Source: Xylophilus sp. ASV27
Lineage (GTDB): Bacteria; Pseudomonadota; Gammaproteobacteria; Burkholderiales; Burkholderiaceae_C
NCBI RefSeq assembly: GCF_016428875.1
Contig: NZ_JAELTO010000003.1
Location: forward strand, 36,363-100,362
Direction: 5' to 3'
DNA: 64,000 nucleotides
Position numbers and translations under genes: made by a program. Under the pieces are notes generated by a model that ran no database searches, was not told the origin of the DNA, and was given only the letters and a program-made list of their open reading frames with translations. Shown here piece after piece: positions 20,632 through 31,393 of the stretch (its first letter is position 1; every line of letters starts with the position of its first letter).

Positions 20632-20877
20632 GGTGTCGACTTCTGCGTGGCTGAACGTGGAGGTGCGCATCCGCCAGCGCCATGCAGGCGCAAGCATCGC
20701 GGCGTGAAGCAGGGGCAGCATGCAAACGGCACCGGGCCCATGGGCTGTTGGCGCACGCCGGCAAACGTGGCACGGCCTCTGAGTTTCGGTTGGCATGCTA
20801 AGTAGCGCAGCGCGGCGCCAGCTTGACAATTCGCAAGAGATGCGAGGGGTCCGTGGCGGAGCCGCTGTGCGCCGGTA
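20632..20877. other. Upstream region of the chemoreceptor gene
   Basis: About 245 bases without a supported gene. It must contain the promoter of the minus-strand chemoreceptor. No convincing sigma-28 box was found by eye, and no RNA gene was recognised. The double-hairpin repeat begins at its right edge. Confidence 0.4.
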
Positions 20878-20937
20878 TTGCTATTTTTTTATAGCAAAAA
20901 GCCCACGTTTCATCTGGGCTACAGGCACTTTTCACCC
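20878..20937 (+). repeat. Double-hairpin repeat, copy at the thiDE stop codon
   Basis: A first hairpin, GCTAT/ATAGC around a T-run, is followed by a second, AGCCCA/TGGGCT, then ACAGGCACTTTTCA. The final TCA is the complement of the thiDE stop (20932-20934). The antisense frame continuing past that stop would read KVPVAQMKRGLFAIKK, the same frame seen in liuB. Confidence 0.8.
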
Positions 20938-22515
20938 GGAAACAGGGAGCCTGCCGCTCGTCACCCACGCCAAGCTGCTCCGCGGCCAGACCGGCGCGCC
21001 TGGCTGGCTGCGGCGCGCTCCCGCTTCAAGGGCTTGGCGAAAAGCCGGCACCGCATCCTCCGGCGCATCGCCCAGGCCGCGCACGATGCACACCCCATCG
21101 GCGCCGCGGCGCGCGGCGGCCTCGGCCTGCGCGGGCGTGAGGATGCCGCCGATGGCCACCACCGGTGCGCCGGCCATGCGGCACCACCAGGCCAGGTTGT
21201 CCAGGCCCTGCGGGTGCCAGGGCATGGCCTTGGTGGTGGTGGGCCAGACCGGGCCGCAGGCGATGTAGCGCGGCGCCAGGCTGCGCGCGCGGGCCAGTTC
21301 CCACAGGCTGTGCGAGCTGATGCCCAGGGCCGGGGCGCGCTCGCCGCACAGCGTGTCGCGTTCGGCGTCGTTCAGCGCCAGCAGGTCTTCCTGGCCCAGG
21401 TGCAGGCCGGGCGCGCCCAGTTCCAGCGCCAGGGCGCGGTGGTCGTTCAGGAAGAACTGCGCGCCCGCCGCGCGGCAATCGGCCACGGCGCGCTCCACCT
21501 GCGCGCGCAAGGCGGCCGGCCAGGCGGCGTCGGGCCGTGGCGGGGTCTTGATGCGCAGTTGCACCGTGCGCACGCCGGCGGCCAGGATGCGCGCCAGCTG
21601 ATTGGCGCTGGCGGCTATGGCGTACAGGCCCAACACGGGATGCTGTGTGGATGCGAAAGGAGCGAAGCGCGGCTGCGCGCTCCACGACAGTTGCGGCATC
21701 AGTGATGGATCGCTGATGAAGCCCGGCTGCGCGCAGACCGGCCCGGCGCCCTGCCCTGCCGCATGGCCGTGACGCAAGGCCTGCGCGGTCGCCATCTTGG
21801 CCAGCACCAATGCATCGGCCGCGACGAAGCCGCGCGCCATGGCGGCGGCGGCGCTGCTGGCGAAGGTGCAGCCGGTGCCATGGTGGTGCGGCGTGGCGAT
21901 GCGCGGCAGCGCCAGCCAGCCGTCGGCGTGCGGCGTGGCGATCCAGTCCAGCGCCAGGCCCTGCACCGGCGCGTCGTCGCCGCCGGTGATGCAGACCGCC
22001 TGCGCGCCGGCCTGGCGCAGCGCGTGGGCCAGTGCCGGCGCGCCGGCATCGTCGGGCAGGCCGGTGAGGCGCAGCGCCTCGCGCCGGTTCGGCGTTGTCA
22101 GCGTGGCGCGCGGCAGCAGCAGATCACGGTAGGCCGCCCGCGCGGCCGCATCGGCAAAGGCGGCGCCGGTGCTGGCGCCCAGCACCGGGTCCACCACCAG
22201 CGCCACGGGGCCGCGCGTGCGCAGCCGGTCGATCCAGCGGGCCACGGCCTGCACCTGCGCCACGCCGCCGAGCAGGCCGGTCTTCACCGCGAGCGGCGGC
22301 AGGTCGTGTTCCAGCGCCGCCATCTGCGCGTCGAGCACCGCCGCGGGCAGCGGCTCGACGTGCGTCACGCCTTGCGAATGCTGGGCCGTGACCGCGGCCA
22401 CCACGGTGCACAGGTGCACGCCGCAGGCATCGGCGGCGCGCTGGTCGGCGGCGAGGCCGGCGCCACCGGCGCTGTCGGTGCCGGCCACGCTCCAGATGAC
22501 GGGCGGCCGCGTCAT
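20932..22515 (-). CDS. thiDE: Fused hydroxymethylpyrimidine (phosphate) kinase and thiamine phosphate synthase
   Basis: 527 aa. Residues 1-265 are ThiD (SVAGTDSAGGAGLAADQRA, VVDPVLGAS, PHHHGTGCTFASS), which phosphorylates HMP and HMP-P. Residues about 290-490 are a diverged ThiE (VQLRIKTP, HLGQEDL, GPVWPTTTKAMPW), which joins HMP-PP to thiazole phosphate. The two steps are thus carried on one chain. It overlaps thiG by 4 bases and ends inside a palindromic repeat. It is the last gene of the thiamine operon. Confidence 0.9.
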   Translation of the reverse strand: MTRPPVIWSVAGTDSAGGAGLAADQRAADACGVHLCTVVAAVTAQHSQGVTHVEPLPAAVLDAQMAALEHDLPPLAVKTGLLGGVAQVQAVARWIDRLRTRGPVALVVDPVLGASTGAAFADAAARAAYRDLLLPRATLTTPNRREALRLTGLPDDAGAPALAHALRQAGAQAVCITGGDDAPVQGLALDWIATPHADGWLALPRIATPHHHGTGCTFASSAAAAMARGFVAADALVLAKMATAQALRHGHAAGQGAGPVCAQPGFISDPSLMPQLSWSAQPRFAPFASTQHPVLGLYAIAASANQLARILAAGVRTVQLRIKTPPRPDAAWPAALRAQVERAVADCRAAGAQFFLNDHRALALELGAPGLHLGQEDLLALNDAERDTLCGERAPALGISSHSLWELARARSLAPRYIACGPVWPTTTKAMPWHPQGLDNLAWWCRMAGAPVVAIGGILTPAQAEAAARRGADGVCIVRGLGDAPEDAVPAFRQALEAGARRSQPGAPVWPRSSLAWVTSGRLPVSG

Positions 22516-23318
22516 GCGGCGCCGATCAGGAAGGCCTCGCCGCCGGTGGGCGTGCTGGCCACGGCAAAGTCCTGCCGCGCCATGACGCCCGCGCGCCAGG
22601 CGGTGCGGCCGGCCTGCACCGCGTGGCGGAACGCGCTGGCCATGGCGACCGGGTCGCGCGACTGGGCCACGGCGCTGTTGAGCAGCACCGCGTCGAAGCC
22701 CATCTCCAGTGCCCGCGCGGCGTGCGAGGGCGCGCCGATGCCGGCGTCGACGATCAGGGTGGCGTCGGGCAGGCGCTCGCGCAGCGTGCGCAGCGCCCAG
22801 GGGTTGAGCAGGCCCTGGCCCGAGCCTATGGGGGCGCCCCAGGGCATCAGCAGCGGGCAGCCGGCGTCGAGCAGGCGGCGGCAGCTCACCAAGTCGTCGG
22901 TGCAGTAGGGCCAGACGGTGAAGCCTTCTCGTGCCAGCGTGGCCGCGGCCAGCACCAGTTCGACCGGGTCGGGCTGCAGCGTGTACTCGTCGCCGACCAC
23001 TTCGAGCTTGATCCAGTCGGTGCCGTACAGCTCGCGCGCCATGCGTGCCAGTTGCACCGCCTCGCGCGCGCTGCGGCAGCCGGCGGTGTTGGGCAGCAGG
23101 CGCGCGCCGGCGGCCTGCGCGGCGGAGTGCACGCCGGCCACGAAGCCATTGTCGGCGCCGCCGGCCAGCGTGCGCCTGAGGCCCACGGTGACGGCCGCCG
23201 GCCGCGCCGCGGCGATGGCCTCGGCCAGCACCCGGGGCGAGGGATAGCCGGCGGTGCCCAGAAGAAAGCGGCTGGCCAGAAGCGTCTCGCCGACCTGCCA
23301 GGTGTCGTCCTGCGGCAT
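22512..23318 (-). CDS. thiG: Thiazole synthase
   Basis: 268 aa TIM-barrel. The Schiff-base lysine is K104 in DWIKLEVVGD, and PWGAPIGSGQGLLNP and VDAGIGAPSHAARALEMG form the phosphate site. It builds thiazole phosphate from DXP, dehydroglycine and ThiS thiocarboxylate. It starts 4 bases after the thiS stop, and its own stop overlaps the start of thiDE. Confidence 0.95.
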   Translation of the reverse strand: MPQDDTWQVGETLLASRFLLGTAGYPSPRVLAEAIAAARPAAVTVGLRRTLAGGADNGFVAGVHSAAQAAGARLLPNTAGCRSAREAVQLARMARELYGTDWIKLEVVGDEYTLQPDPVELVLAAATLAREGFTVWPYCTDDLVSCRRLLDAGCPLLMPWGAPIGSGQGLLNPWALRTLRERLPDATLIVDAGIGAPSHAARALEMGFDAVLLNSAVAQSRDPVAMASAFRHAVQAGRTAWRAGVMARQDFAVASTPTGGEAFLIGAA

Positions 23319-23322
23319 GGCC

Positions 23323-23553
23323 TCAGCCCCCGGTGATGGGTTGGAAGAAAAGCACGGCATCGCCCGTGCGCAATTCGAGCGCGGCGCGCTGCCCACGCGG
23401 CACGAAGTCGCCGTTGAGCGCCGTGGCGACCGCATCGGGCGCATGGCCCAGGGCCTGGACCAGGGCGGCCAGCGTGCTGCCGGCGGGCACCTGGTGCGGC
23501 CGGCCATCGAGGCGGATGGCCAGGACGTCGGTCAACGGCGTGTCGTCATGCAT
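23323..23553 (-). CDS. thiS: Sulfur-carrier protein ThiS
   Basis: 76 aa ubiquitin-like protein ending in PITGG; the C-terminal Gly-Gly is the thiocarboxylate site that delivers sulfur to ThiG. The start at 23553 gives normal size and overlaps the end of thiO by 8 bases. Confidence 0.92.
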   Translation of the reverse strand: MHDDTPLTDVLAIRLDGRPHQVPAGSTLAALVQALGHAPDAVATALNGDFVPRGQRAALELRTGDAVLFFQPITGG

Positions 23554-24622
23554 GGAGCAGCTCCTTGGATGTCTTTCGGGATGCCAGCGCGCAGGCGGCC
23601 AGCGCATCGGCCACCAGCGCCGGCGCCATCAGCCAGCCGTGGCGGAACAGGCCATTGATGCGCAGCAGGCCGGGCTGGACCTCGGTGCGCGGGGCGTTGT
23701 CGGGCAGGGCCGGGCGCAGGTTGCGGTCGAGCCGCTCGATGCGCGCCTCGGCAAGGTCCGGCAGCACGCTGTGCGCCGCGGCCATCAGCTCGACCGCGCT
23801 GCGCAGCGAGACCGGCGAGCGGTCTTCGCTCTCGATCTCGCTGGCGCCGGCGAACAGCCGGTCCGGCCCGCGCGGCACCAGATACACGGTGTGGCGCGGG
23901 TGCAGCAGGCGCAGCGGCCGCTGCAGGCCGTGCGCGGGGGCGTGCAGCCAGACGGTTTCGCCGCGCACGCCGCGCAGGGGCAGCGCGGCGCTGCGTGCGC
24001 CCAGGCCGCGCACGTCGATGGCCCAGTCGAAGCGCAGAGCCGCGCCGTCCGCCGCCAGGACTTGCCCCGGCAGCACCTGCGCGACGGGCCGGCCCCAGTG
24101 CCAGCGCACGCCCTCGCCCGCCTGGGCCTGCAGTTGCGCCAGCACGGCCGGCGGCTGGACCTGCGCTTCATCCGGCAGAAGCCAGGCATGGGCCACGCCT
24201 TGCAGCGCAGGCTCCAGGGCCCGCAGCGCCGCAGCGTCCAGCGGCTGCGCCTGCGGCCAGCCAGCGGGTGCGCGGCCAAGTCGCGCCAGCACGCGCTCGG
24301 CCGCGCCGCGGTCGCTGCGGTGCGCCAGCAGCAGGCTGCCGCGCTGCGAGAACGACTCCGGCGCGCCGAGCTGCTCCACGATGTCGCGCCACAGCGCGAT
24401 CGAGCGCCAGCCCAGCGCGGCGATGCCGGCCTCCGCATGGTCCAGCTCGGCCAGCGGGCTGAGCATGCCGGCCGCGCTGAAGGCGGCCGCGCCCTGCCCG
24501 TCATACGACGGCGCCGGGCCTGCGGCCGGATCGAACACCTCCACGCAGTGCCCCGCGCGCGCCAGTTGCCAGGCCAGCAGCCGGCCCAGCAGGCCGGCGC
24601 CGGCAATGCCGATACTCGCCAT
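23546..24622 (-). CDS. thiO: Glycine oxidase ThiO
   Basis: 358 aa FAD-dependent oxidase. The dinucleotide fold GIAGAGLLGRLLAWQLARAG is at residues 5-24, and the C-terminus has LFRHGWLMAPALV, the family FAD-contact motif. It makes dehydroglycine for the thiazole ring. Its leader has GGAG eight bases before the ATG, nearly identical to the leader of the rhodanese gene at 55490. It is preceded by a long repeat that separates it from thiC. Confidence 0.9.
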   Translation of the reverse strand: MASIGIAGAGLLGRLLAWQLARAGHCVEVFDPAAGPAPSYDGQGAAAFSAAGMLSPLAELDHAEAGIAALGWRSIALWRDIVEQLGAPESFSQRGSLLLAHRSDRGAAERVLARLGRAPAGWPQAQPLDAAALRALEPALQGVAHAWLLPDEAQVQPPAVLAQLQAQAGEGVRWHWGRPVAQVLPGQVLAADGAALRFDWAIDVRGLGARSAALPLRGVRGETVWLHAPAHGLQRPLRLLHPRHTVYLVPRGPDRLFAGASEIESEDRSPVSLRSAVELMAAAHSVLPDLAEARIERLDRNLRPALPDNAPRTEVQPGLLRINGLFRHGWLMAPALVADALAACALASRKTSKELLHA

Positions 24623-24660
24623 GTCAGTTCTCCATTGCGCCGAGCACCATCCGCCGCGCA

Positions 24661-24795
24661 TGAAACGCAGAGGTACCAAAGGCCGCGGAGCAGGCCATGC
24701 GCAGACATCCGCGGAACCGGCTTTGCCGGGCCGCCGGATGTGCCCCCTTGAGGGAGTTGGCGCAGCGACACGAAGTGCGCGAAGCCTGGGGGTGT
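24661..24795 (-). repeat. Stop-to-start repeat, copy between thiC and thiO
   Basis: A diverged copy of the roughly 150-bp element also present at 55497-55872 and, in part, at 63406. It contains the nested stem GACATCCGCGG.../...CCGGATGTG and the trailing GAAGCCTGGGGGTG block. It begins about 10 bases after the thiC stop and ends shortly before the thiO ribosome site. Confidence 0.75.
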
Positions 24796-24803
24796 TTCAT
24801 CCC

Positions 24804-26783
<1,980 letters not shown>

Positions 26784-26790
26784 CTACAGC

Positions 26791-26870
26791 TCTTCTTACG
26801 CCGGTACTAGCCGGTTCAAGTTCGCGGGTTCGGCCTGACGGCCATCTCAGCGCATTGCGCACCCCGGAGC
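26791..26870 (-). ncRNA. TPP riboswitch aptamer (THI element)
   Basis: Read on the minus strand, the region has GGGGTGC, then CTGAGATGGCC, then GAACCCGCGAACTTGAACC, then GGCTAGTACCGGCGTAAGAA. These are the conserved thi-box blocks: the CUGAGA core, the ACCC segment and the pyrophosphate arm with a CCGG stem. It lies about 100 bases upstream of thiC and should repress the operon when thiamine pyrophosphate is high. The GAACCTGAT segment is slightly changed (GAACTTGAA). Confidence 0.9.
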
Positions 26871-26922
26871 AGGCGCGATTCTAGGCCTGCCCGCGAAAGT
26901 GCGTCAATGCACGGCGCGCAAC

Positions 26923-28647
26923 TCAGGATTTCCGGGGCAGCTCCGGCGCCAGCGGGCTCGTCACGCGCGGCGCGGCGATGGACTGCCAGCCATAGCCCAG
27001 GCGCAGCAGGGTCGGCTCGGCAAAAGGCCGGCCGATCATCTCCATCGACACCGGCTCCACCGACGTGGACGCGGCGCTGGCCTTGGTGAAGCCGGCGGGA
27101 AAGGCCATCGCCGGAAAACCGGTGAAGGCGCTCAGGCGGTTGTTGCTGCCGCTGTTGACGCTGCTGCCGTTGAAGCCCTGCAGCACCGGGTACATCAGGA
27201 CGTCGTAGGCAGCGCCGCGCTGCGCGCCGCTGGCGAAGTCGCGGTTGTCGAGCGCGGCCAGCACCCGCGGCAGCACGAACTCGTCGCGCGGCTTGAGGTT
27301 GTTCTGGTAGACCGGATTGGCCTCCTTGTTGGTGCCGTTGGCGACGTAGATGCGGAAGTTGGCCACACGCGTGGGCTCCAGCGTGGCGAGGGCATCGGCC
27401 ACCGCCTCGGTGGTGCGCGGATGGCCATCGCCCGAGGAGCTCCACGAGCCCAGGTAGGCGGTCAGGTCGTCACGGAACTCGTAGGCCGAGAGGCTGGCGT
27501 AGCTGGTCAGCACCGTGGTGCGGTCCGGGATGTCCACGTCCTCCACGATGGCGCCGGCCGCGCGCATGGCATCCAGCGCGGCCTGCAACGTATCGAGGAA
27601 GGCACCGTTGGCCGCGGTGCGCGTGGGGAACATGCCGCGCACCACGCCGATGCGCGCGCCCTTCAGGCCGCCCGCCTGCAGGCTCGCGGCGTAGCTGGCG
27701 GGCCGCGAGGTGAGCTGCGCATAGGCCTGCGCGTTGGCGACCAGCGGCGCGTCCCATGCCTTGGCGGTGCGCTGCCCGCTGGTGCGGGCGGCGTCGTAGC
27801 CGACCATGGCGTCGAGCAGCAGGGCGCAGTCCTGCACCGCGCGGCACAGCGGACCTGCGGTGTCCTGCCCGTGCGCCAGCGGCACGATGCCGTCCTGGCT
27901 CACCAGACGCAGGGTCGGCCGCAGGCCGTACAGGCCTTCGACTGCGGAGGGCACGCGCACCGAACCGCCGGTATCGGTGCCCAGCCCGATCATCGCGAGG
28001 TTGGCCGCGATGGAGGTGCCGGTGCCGGACGAGGAGCCGCCCGCGCTGTTGTCGGGAATGTAGGCGTTGCGGGTCTTGCCGCCCACCGACGAGCTGCCGG
28101 TGAAGCCGAAGGCGAACTCGTCCATGTTGGCCTTGCCGATGATGATGGCGCCGGCCTCGCGCACCTTGCGGATCACGTAGGCGTCGTCCGGCGGCTGGTT
28201 GTTCGCCAGCGCCAGCGAGCCGGCGGTGGTCTTCATGTCGGCCGTGTCGAAGTTGTCCTTGGCCAGCACCGGCACGCAATGCATGGGGCCGGCCATGGTG
28301 CCGTGGCCGAAGAACATGCGGTCCAGTTCGTCCGCCCGGGCCAGCGCCGCGGCGTTGACGGCAATGACGCTGCGCAGCGCGGGGCTGGCGGGGTGGGCGG
28401 CCGAGGGCTCGGCATCGTAGGCGGCGATGCGGTCCAGATAGCCCTGGACCACGTCGCGGCAGGACACATCGCCTTGGCCCATGGCCGCGTGGAACTGCGC
28501 CACCGTGGCCTCGACCAGGGGAAAGGGCTGGCGATCAGCCTTGAGGAGCGGCCCGCTGTCGCCGCCACCGCAGGCCGCCAGCATGGCGGAGGCCAGCAGG
28601 CTCAGCAGAGTTCGGGGACGCAGAATGGATGGCGGAAAATGGTGCAT
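26923..28647 (-). CDS. Amidase, lipoprotein
   Basis: 574 aa. A lipoprotein signal ends in SAMLAACGGG. The amidase-signature domain shows the Ser-cisSer-Lys triad regions: VLAKDNFDT (Lys), SAGGSSSGTG (cis-Ser) and GTDTGGSVRVPS (nucleophile Ser). It should hydrolyse an amide outside the inner membrane; the substrate is unknown. It is convergent with nothing and divergent from the ankyrin gene. The TPP riboswitch lies just beyond its 3' end. Confidence 0.85.
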   Translation of the reverse strand: MHHFPPSILRPRTLLSLLASAMLAACGGGDSGPLLKADRQPFPLVEATVAQFHAAMGQGDVSCRDVVQGYLDRIAAYDAEPSAAHPASPALRSVIAVNAAALARADELDRMFFGHGTMAGPMHCVPVLAKDNFDTADMKTTAGSLALANNQPPDDAYVIRKVREAGAIIIGKANMDEFAFGFTGSSSVGGKTRNAYIPDNSAGGSSSGTGTSIAANLAMIGLGTDTGGSVRVPSAVEGLYGLRPTLRLVSQDGIVPLAHGQDTAGPLCRAVQDCALLLDAMVGYDAARTSGQRTAKAWDAPLVANAQAYAQLTSRPASYAASLQAGGLKGARIGVVRGMFPTRTAANGAFLDTLQAALDAMRAAGAIVEDVDIPDRTTVLTSYASLSAYEFRDDLTAYLGSWSSSGDGHPRTTEAVADALATLEPTRVANFRIYVANGTNKEANPVYQNNLKPRDEFVLPRVLAALDNRDFASGAQRGAAYDVLMYPVLQGFNGSSVNSGSNNRLSAFTGFPAMAFPAGFTKASAASTSVEPVSMEMIGRPFAEPTLLRLGYGWQSIAAPRVTSPLAPELPRKS

Positions 28648-28783
28648 GAAACAGGGGGTGCGCAGGATGGATATGCGAAAGCGTGCAGCAACTTCCGCGC
28701 CACCTGCGCGCGACCCGCCGCAGGCACGGAACCTGCGTGCCCGGCGAGCAGTTCCCTGTCTTCCTGCACTACCCTCTGAGCCC

Positions 28784-29140
28784 ATGAAGTTCTCTCTCGC
28801 ACTCGCCCCCGCCCTGTTGCTCAGCGTCACGCTCGCCCTGCCCGCCATGGCGCAGTCTGCGGGCCGGGCAGACCCCGCCATCGTCGCGGCCGCCCAGCAG
28901 GGCCAGGCGGCCACCGTGGAGCGCCTGCTGTCCGAGGGCGTGGACCCGAATGCGGTGTACGCCCAAGGCTATACCGCGCTGATGTGGGCCGCCGAGAAGG
29001 GCCGCTATGCGACGGTGCAGAGCCTGCTCAAGCACGGGGCGCGCAAGGACCTGCGCAACGATGCAGGGCTGTCCGCACTGGACCTGGCCACGCGCCAGCA
29101 GCAGAACGACATCATTGCGCTGCTGCGCGACGCATCCTGA
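28784..29140 (+). CDS. Small periplasmic ankyrin-repeat protein
   Basis: 118 aa. A signal peptide (1-24, LLLSVTLALPAMAQ) precedes two to three ankyrin repeats (AAQQGQAATVERLLSEGVDP, GYTALMWAAEKGRYATVQSL, GLSALDLATRQQQNDII). Such proteins bind partners in the periplasm; some protect catalases or act as immunity factors. No partner is evident here. A double-hairpin repeat follows 42 bases downstream. Confidence 0.8.
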   Translation: MKFSLALAPALLLSVTLALPAMAQSAGRADPAIVAAAQQGQAATVERLLSEGVDPNAVYAQGYTALMWAAEKGRYATVQSLLKHGARKDLRNDAGLSALDLATRQQQNDIIALLRDAS

Positions 29141-29181
29141 TGGAACCTGCGCCGTCCGCTACAGGCGCGGCGGCCGCAGTC

Positions 29182-29246
29182 TTGCTATTAAATATATAGC
29201 TACAAGCCCAGGTATCACCTGGGATTGAGGCACTTTTTCTTCAAAA
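29182..29246 (+). repeat. Double-hairpin repeat between ankyrin and barrel-like genes
   Basis: TTGCTATTAAATATATAGC forms the first hairpin, CCCAGGT/ACCTGGG the second, and GAGGCACTTTTTC follows. It lies between converging genes and could act as a terminator for one or both. Its antisense frame is fully open and reads KVPQSQVIPGLVAI. Confidence 0.85.
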
Positions 29247-29268
29247 ATCGTGAAAAAAGCGCCAGCGC

Positions 29269-30051
29269 TCAGAACCGCGTCCCGGCCGACACCCGCCACT
29301 GGTTCTGCGACGTAAAGTTCACCTGCGGGTCGTAGGCCAGGCGCACGAAGAGCCCGGGCCAGCCGTAGGTCAGGCTGGCGCCGGTGCGTTGGATAGGGCG
29401 GGTGTCGACGGTGCCACGCTTGTCCAGCACATCCAGGAATACGGCATGGCCGCCCTCGACCGGCAGCCGCAGCACGAAGTGCACATGCTGCTGGTCAGGG
29501 TGCTGCCGGTTGTCGCGCACCACCTGCATGCCGGCATAGCGGGCGTCGCTCCAGCGGTAGCCGGCCGACAGCATCCAGGCGTCGTTCGGGTCGAAGTTGA
29601 GGTTGACGTAATCGCGCAGATTGGTGCGGCCCAGGCCGGCGCCCGCGTACCAGTTGTCGCCGGTCTCCAGGTTCAGGCTGCCGCCCGCGAAGCCGCCCGA
29701 GGCCCACTGCAGCGAGGGCTGGAGCCGCACCGGGCCCAGCGTGAAGGTGCGGTCCCAGCCTCCGCGGACCTGCGACGCCGCCACCGCAGGCGCGCGGAAC
29801 CAGCCGATCCACAGGTCGCCCACGCTGCCGGTGTGGCGCAGGTTCACGTCCAGCCCGGTGCTGGCCGGCTGGCCGCCGCTGGCCGAGCGGTAGAAGCCGG
29901 TGGTGAACTTGAAGGGCTCGGTGGGCAGCTCGCCCGCAGGCGGCGGCACGGCCGCGGTGTCGGCCGCGCGTTCGGCCAACGCCACGGCCGGCCCGGCGGC
30001 CAGGGCCGCCGCCAGCAGGCTAGAGCAGCGCCGGCAACTCGGCCATGTCAT
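29269..30051 (-). CDS. Exported protein, probable outer-membrane beta-barrel
   Basis: 260 aa. A signal peptide (1-26) precedes alternating short hydrophobic strands rich in aromatic residues (WNYAGAGLGRTNLRDYVNL-type segments), and the chain ends in Phe (VSAGTRF), the mark of outer-membrane insertion. No family was recognised. It overlaps the 3' end of the HAD gene by 32 bases, so the two are probably co-translated. Confidence 0.6.
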   Translation of the reverse strand: MTWPSCRRCSSLLAAALAAGPAVALAERAADTAAVPPPAGELPTEPFKFTTGFYRSASGGQPASTGLDVNLRHTGSVGDLWIGWFRAPAVAASQVRGGWDRTFTLGPVRLQPSLQWASGGFAGGSLNLETGDNWYAGAGLGRTNLRDYVNLNFDPNDAWMLSAGYRWSDARYAGMQVVRDNRQHPDQQHVHFVLRLPVEGGHAVFLDVLDKRGTVDTRPIQRTGASLTYGWPGLFVRLAYDPQVNFTSQNQWRVSAGTRF

Positions 30052-30682
30052 GGAACAGCGCCTTCACACCGAGCGCGCGCATCTGCTGCGCGCTGCTGTG
30101 GCCGGGGCCGCCGGGGCAGTAGCCGAACACGGTGGCGCCGGCGGCCAGGCCGGCGGTGGCGCCGGTGACCGTGTCTTCCACCACCGCGCAGCGCTCAGGG
30201 TCCGCGCCCAGCGCGGCGGCGGCCGCCAGATAGACGTCGGGCGCGGGCTTGCTGCGCGGCATCTCGTGGCCGCTGAAGATGCGGCCATCGAAGCAGTCGA
30301 GGATGCCGACCTTCTCCAGTTGCAGCACGACCTTGCGCCGGTCCGCGCCCGAGGCGCAGGCGATGCGCCCGCCATGGGCGGCATGGATCGCACGCACCGC
30401 TTGCGGCGCGCCCGGGATCGGGCCCAGCTCGCGCTCCAGCGCCAGGTTGCGCTGCCGCCAGAACTCCTGCAGCCACTCGGTGGTGAGCGGCTGGCCGGTA
30501 TGCTGCTCGATCAGGGCGGCCTCGTCCTTCACCGCCTTGCCGAGGAAGATGCGCGAGCATTCCTCCAGCGTCATGTCCCAACCGCGACGGGCCAGCAGGT
30601 CGCGCAGCACGCGGTTGGTGATCGGCTCGGAATCGACGAGCACGCCGTCGCAGTCGAACAGTACGGCATCGAACAGAGGCAT
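30020..30682 (-). CDS. HAD-superfamily phosphatase
   Basis: 220 aa. Motif I is FDCDGVLVDSEP (nucleophile D9, acid/base D11); CASGADR and KPAPDVYL supply the Ser and Lys motifs, and VVEDTVTG the acidic motif. This is the beta-phosphoglucomutase / phosphoglycolate phosphatase subgroup. The ATG at 30682 is favoured over one nine bases upstream because AAGGA is eight bases before it. The substrate is unknown. Confidence 0.85.
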   Translation of the reverse strand: MPLFDAVLFDCDGVLVDSEPITNRVLRDLLARRGWDMTLEECSRIFLGKAVKDEAALIEQHTGQPLTTEWLQEFWRQRNLALERELGPIPGAPQAVRAIHAAHGGRIACASGADRRKVVLQLEKVGILDCFDGRIFSGHEMPRSKPAPDVYLAAAAALGADPERCAVVEDTVTGATAGLAAGATVFGYCPGGPGHSSAQQMRALGVKALFHDMAELPALL

Positions 30683-30708
30683 GGATGGCATCCTTAGGGA
30701 AATCGGGC

Positions 30709-31113
30709 TCAGCGCAGGTCGCCGTCCACGTAGAACCAGCGCCCGCCCTCCCGCACGAAGCGGCTCGACTCGTGCAGCCGGTGGGCGCGCCCGCCGGCAT
30801 CGCGCCGGCGGGCGACGAACTCGACCTCGGCGTGCGTGTCGTCGAGCGTGCGGTGCGCGCGGACCTCCAGGCCCAGCCATCGCACGCCGGACTCGAAGTC
30901 CAGCGCCGCCGGCCGGGTGCCAGAATGCCAGGTCGCCAGCAGGTAGCCGGCGCGCTCCAGCACGAAGGCGGTGTAGCGCGAGCGCATCAGCGCTTCGGCG
31001 TCGGGCGCGGGGCAGGCATCGAAGGCGTCGAGGAAGCGGCCACAGCAGGCCGCGAGCGCCTGCGGGGCGCCGCGCGCACCGCGGCGCCCGCAAGGGCAAT
31101 CCGGGGCCTTCAA
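30709..31113 (-). CDS. ychJ: YchJ-family SEC-C protein
   Basis: 134 aa. The Cys-rich start ([13 protein letters not shown]) and the central block [20 protein letters not shown] with WLGLEV and VEFVARR match YchJ/UPF0225. The start is a TTG with GGAG seven bases upstream. The C-terminal SEC-C zinc motif seen in some homologues is absent; only the N-terminal cysteines remain. Function unknown. Confidence 0.8.
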   Translation of the reverse strand: MKAPDCPCGRRGARGAPQALAACCGRFLDAFDACPAPDAEALMRSRYTAFVLERAGYLLATWHSGTRPAALDFESGVRWLGLEVRAHRTLDDTHAEVEFVARRRDAGGRAHRLHESSRFVREGGRWFYVDGDLR

Positions 31114-31250
31114 GGCAGCGCTCCGCGCCGTGCGTGCGGGGGCGGGGTCTTCGGGGCAAGGGCGTACATGGAGGCCCGGTTTCTACCACGCGGCAGGAAT
31201 GCAAGAGGGAGAGCCTCAGTACATCCCCGGTAGGACCCGGCCCAAATGGA

Positions 31251-31266
31251 TTGCACACTTCTTGCA
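31251..31266 (+). promoter_or_regulatory. Candidate sigma-54 promoter upstream of the orphan binding protein
   Basis: TTGCACA, four bases, then TTGCA has the correct -24/-12 spacing. The -12 box is perfect; the -24 GG is TG, so it is weaker than the copy before livH. It lies 128 bases before the ATG at 31394. Confidence 0.45.
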
Positions 31267-31393
31267 TACGCCGCTCCGACAGGTGTGAGCACAGACAATC
31301 AGGGATTACATGCCGACAGAACCATCGATCGAACCCGCAGGCGCTGCGCACCCGCCGTGCCCAGCGCGCTAGCGGACCGACCCGCCCTTCGCG

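Noticed and set aside
20632..20877. Sigma-28 flagellar promoter for the chemoreceptor at 18571
   Set aside because: GCCAACCGAAA resembles the -10 box, but no TAAAG-like -35 lies at the right distance.
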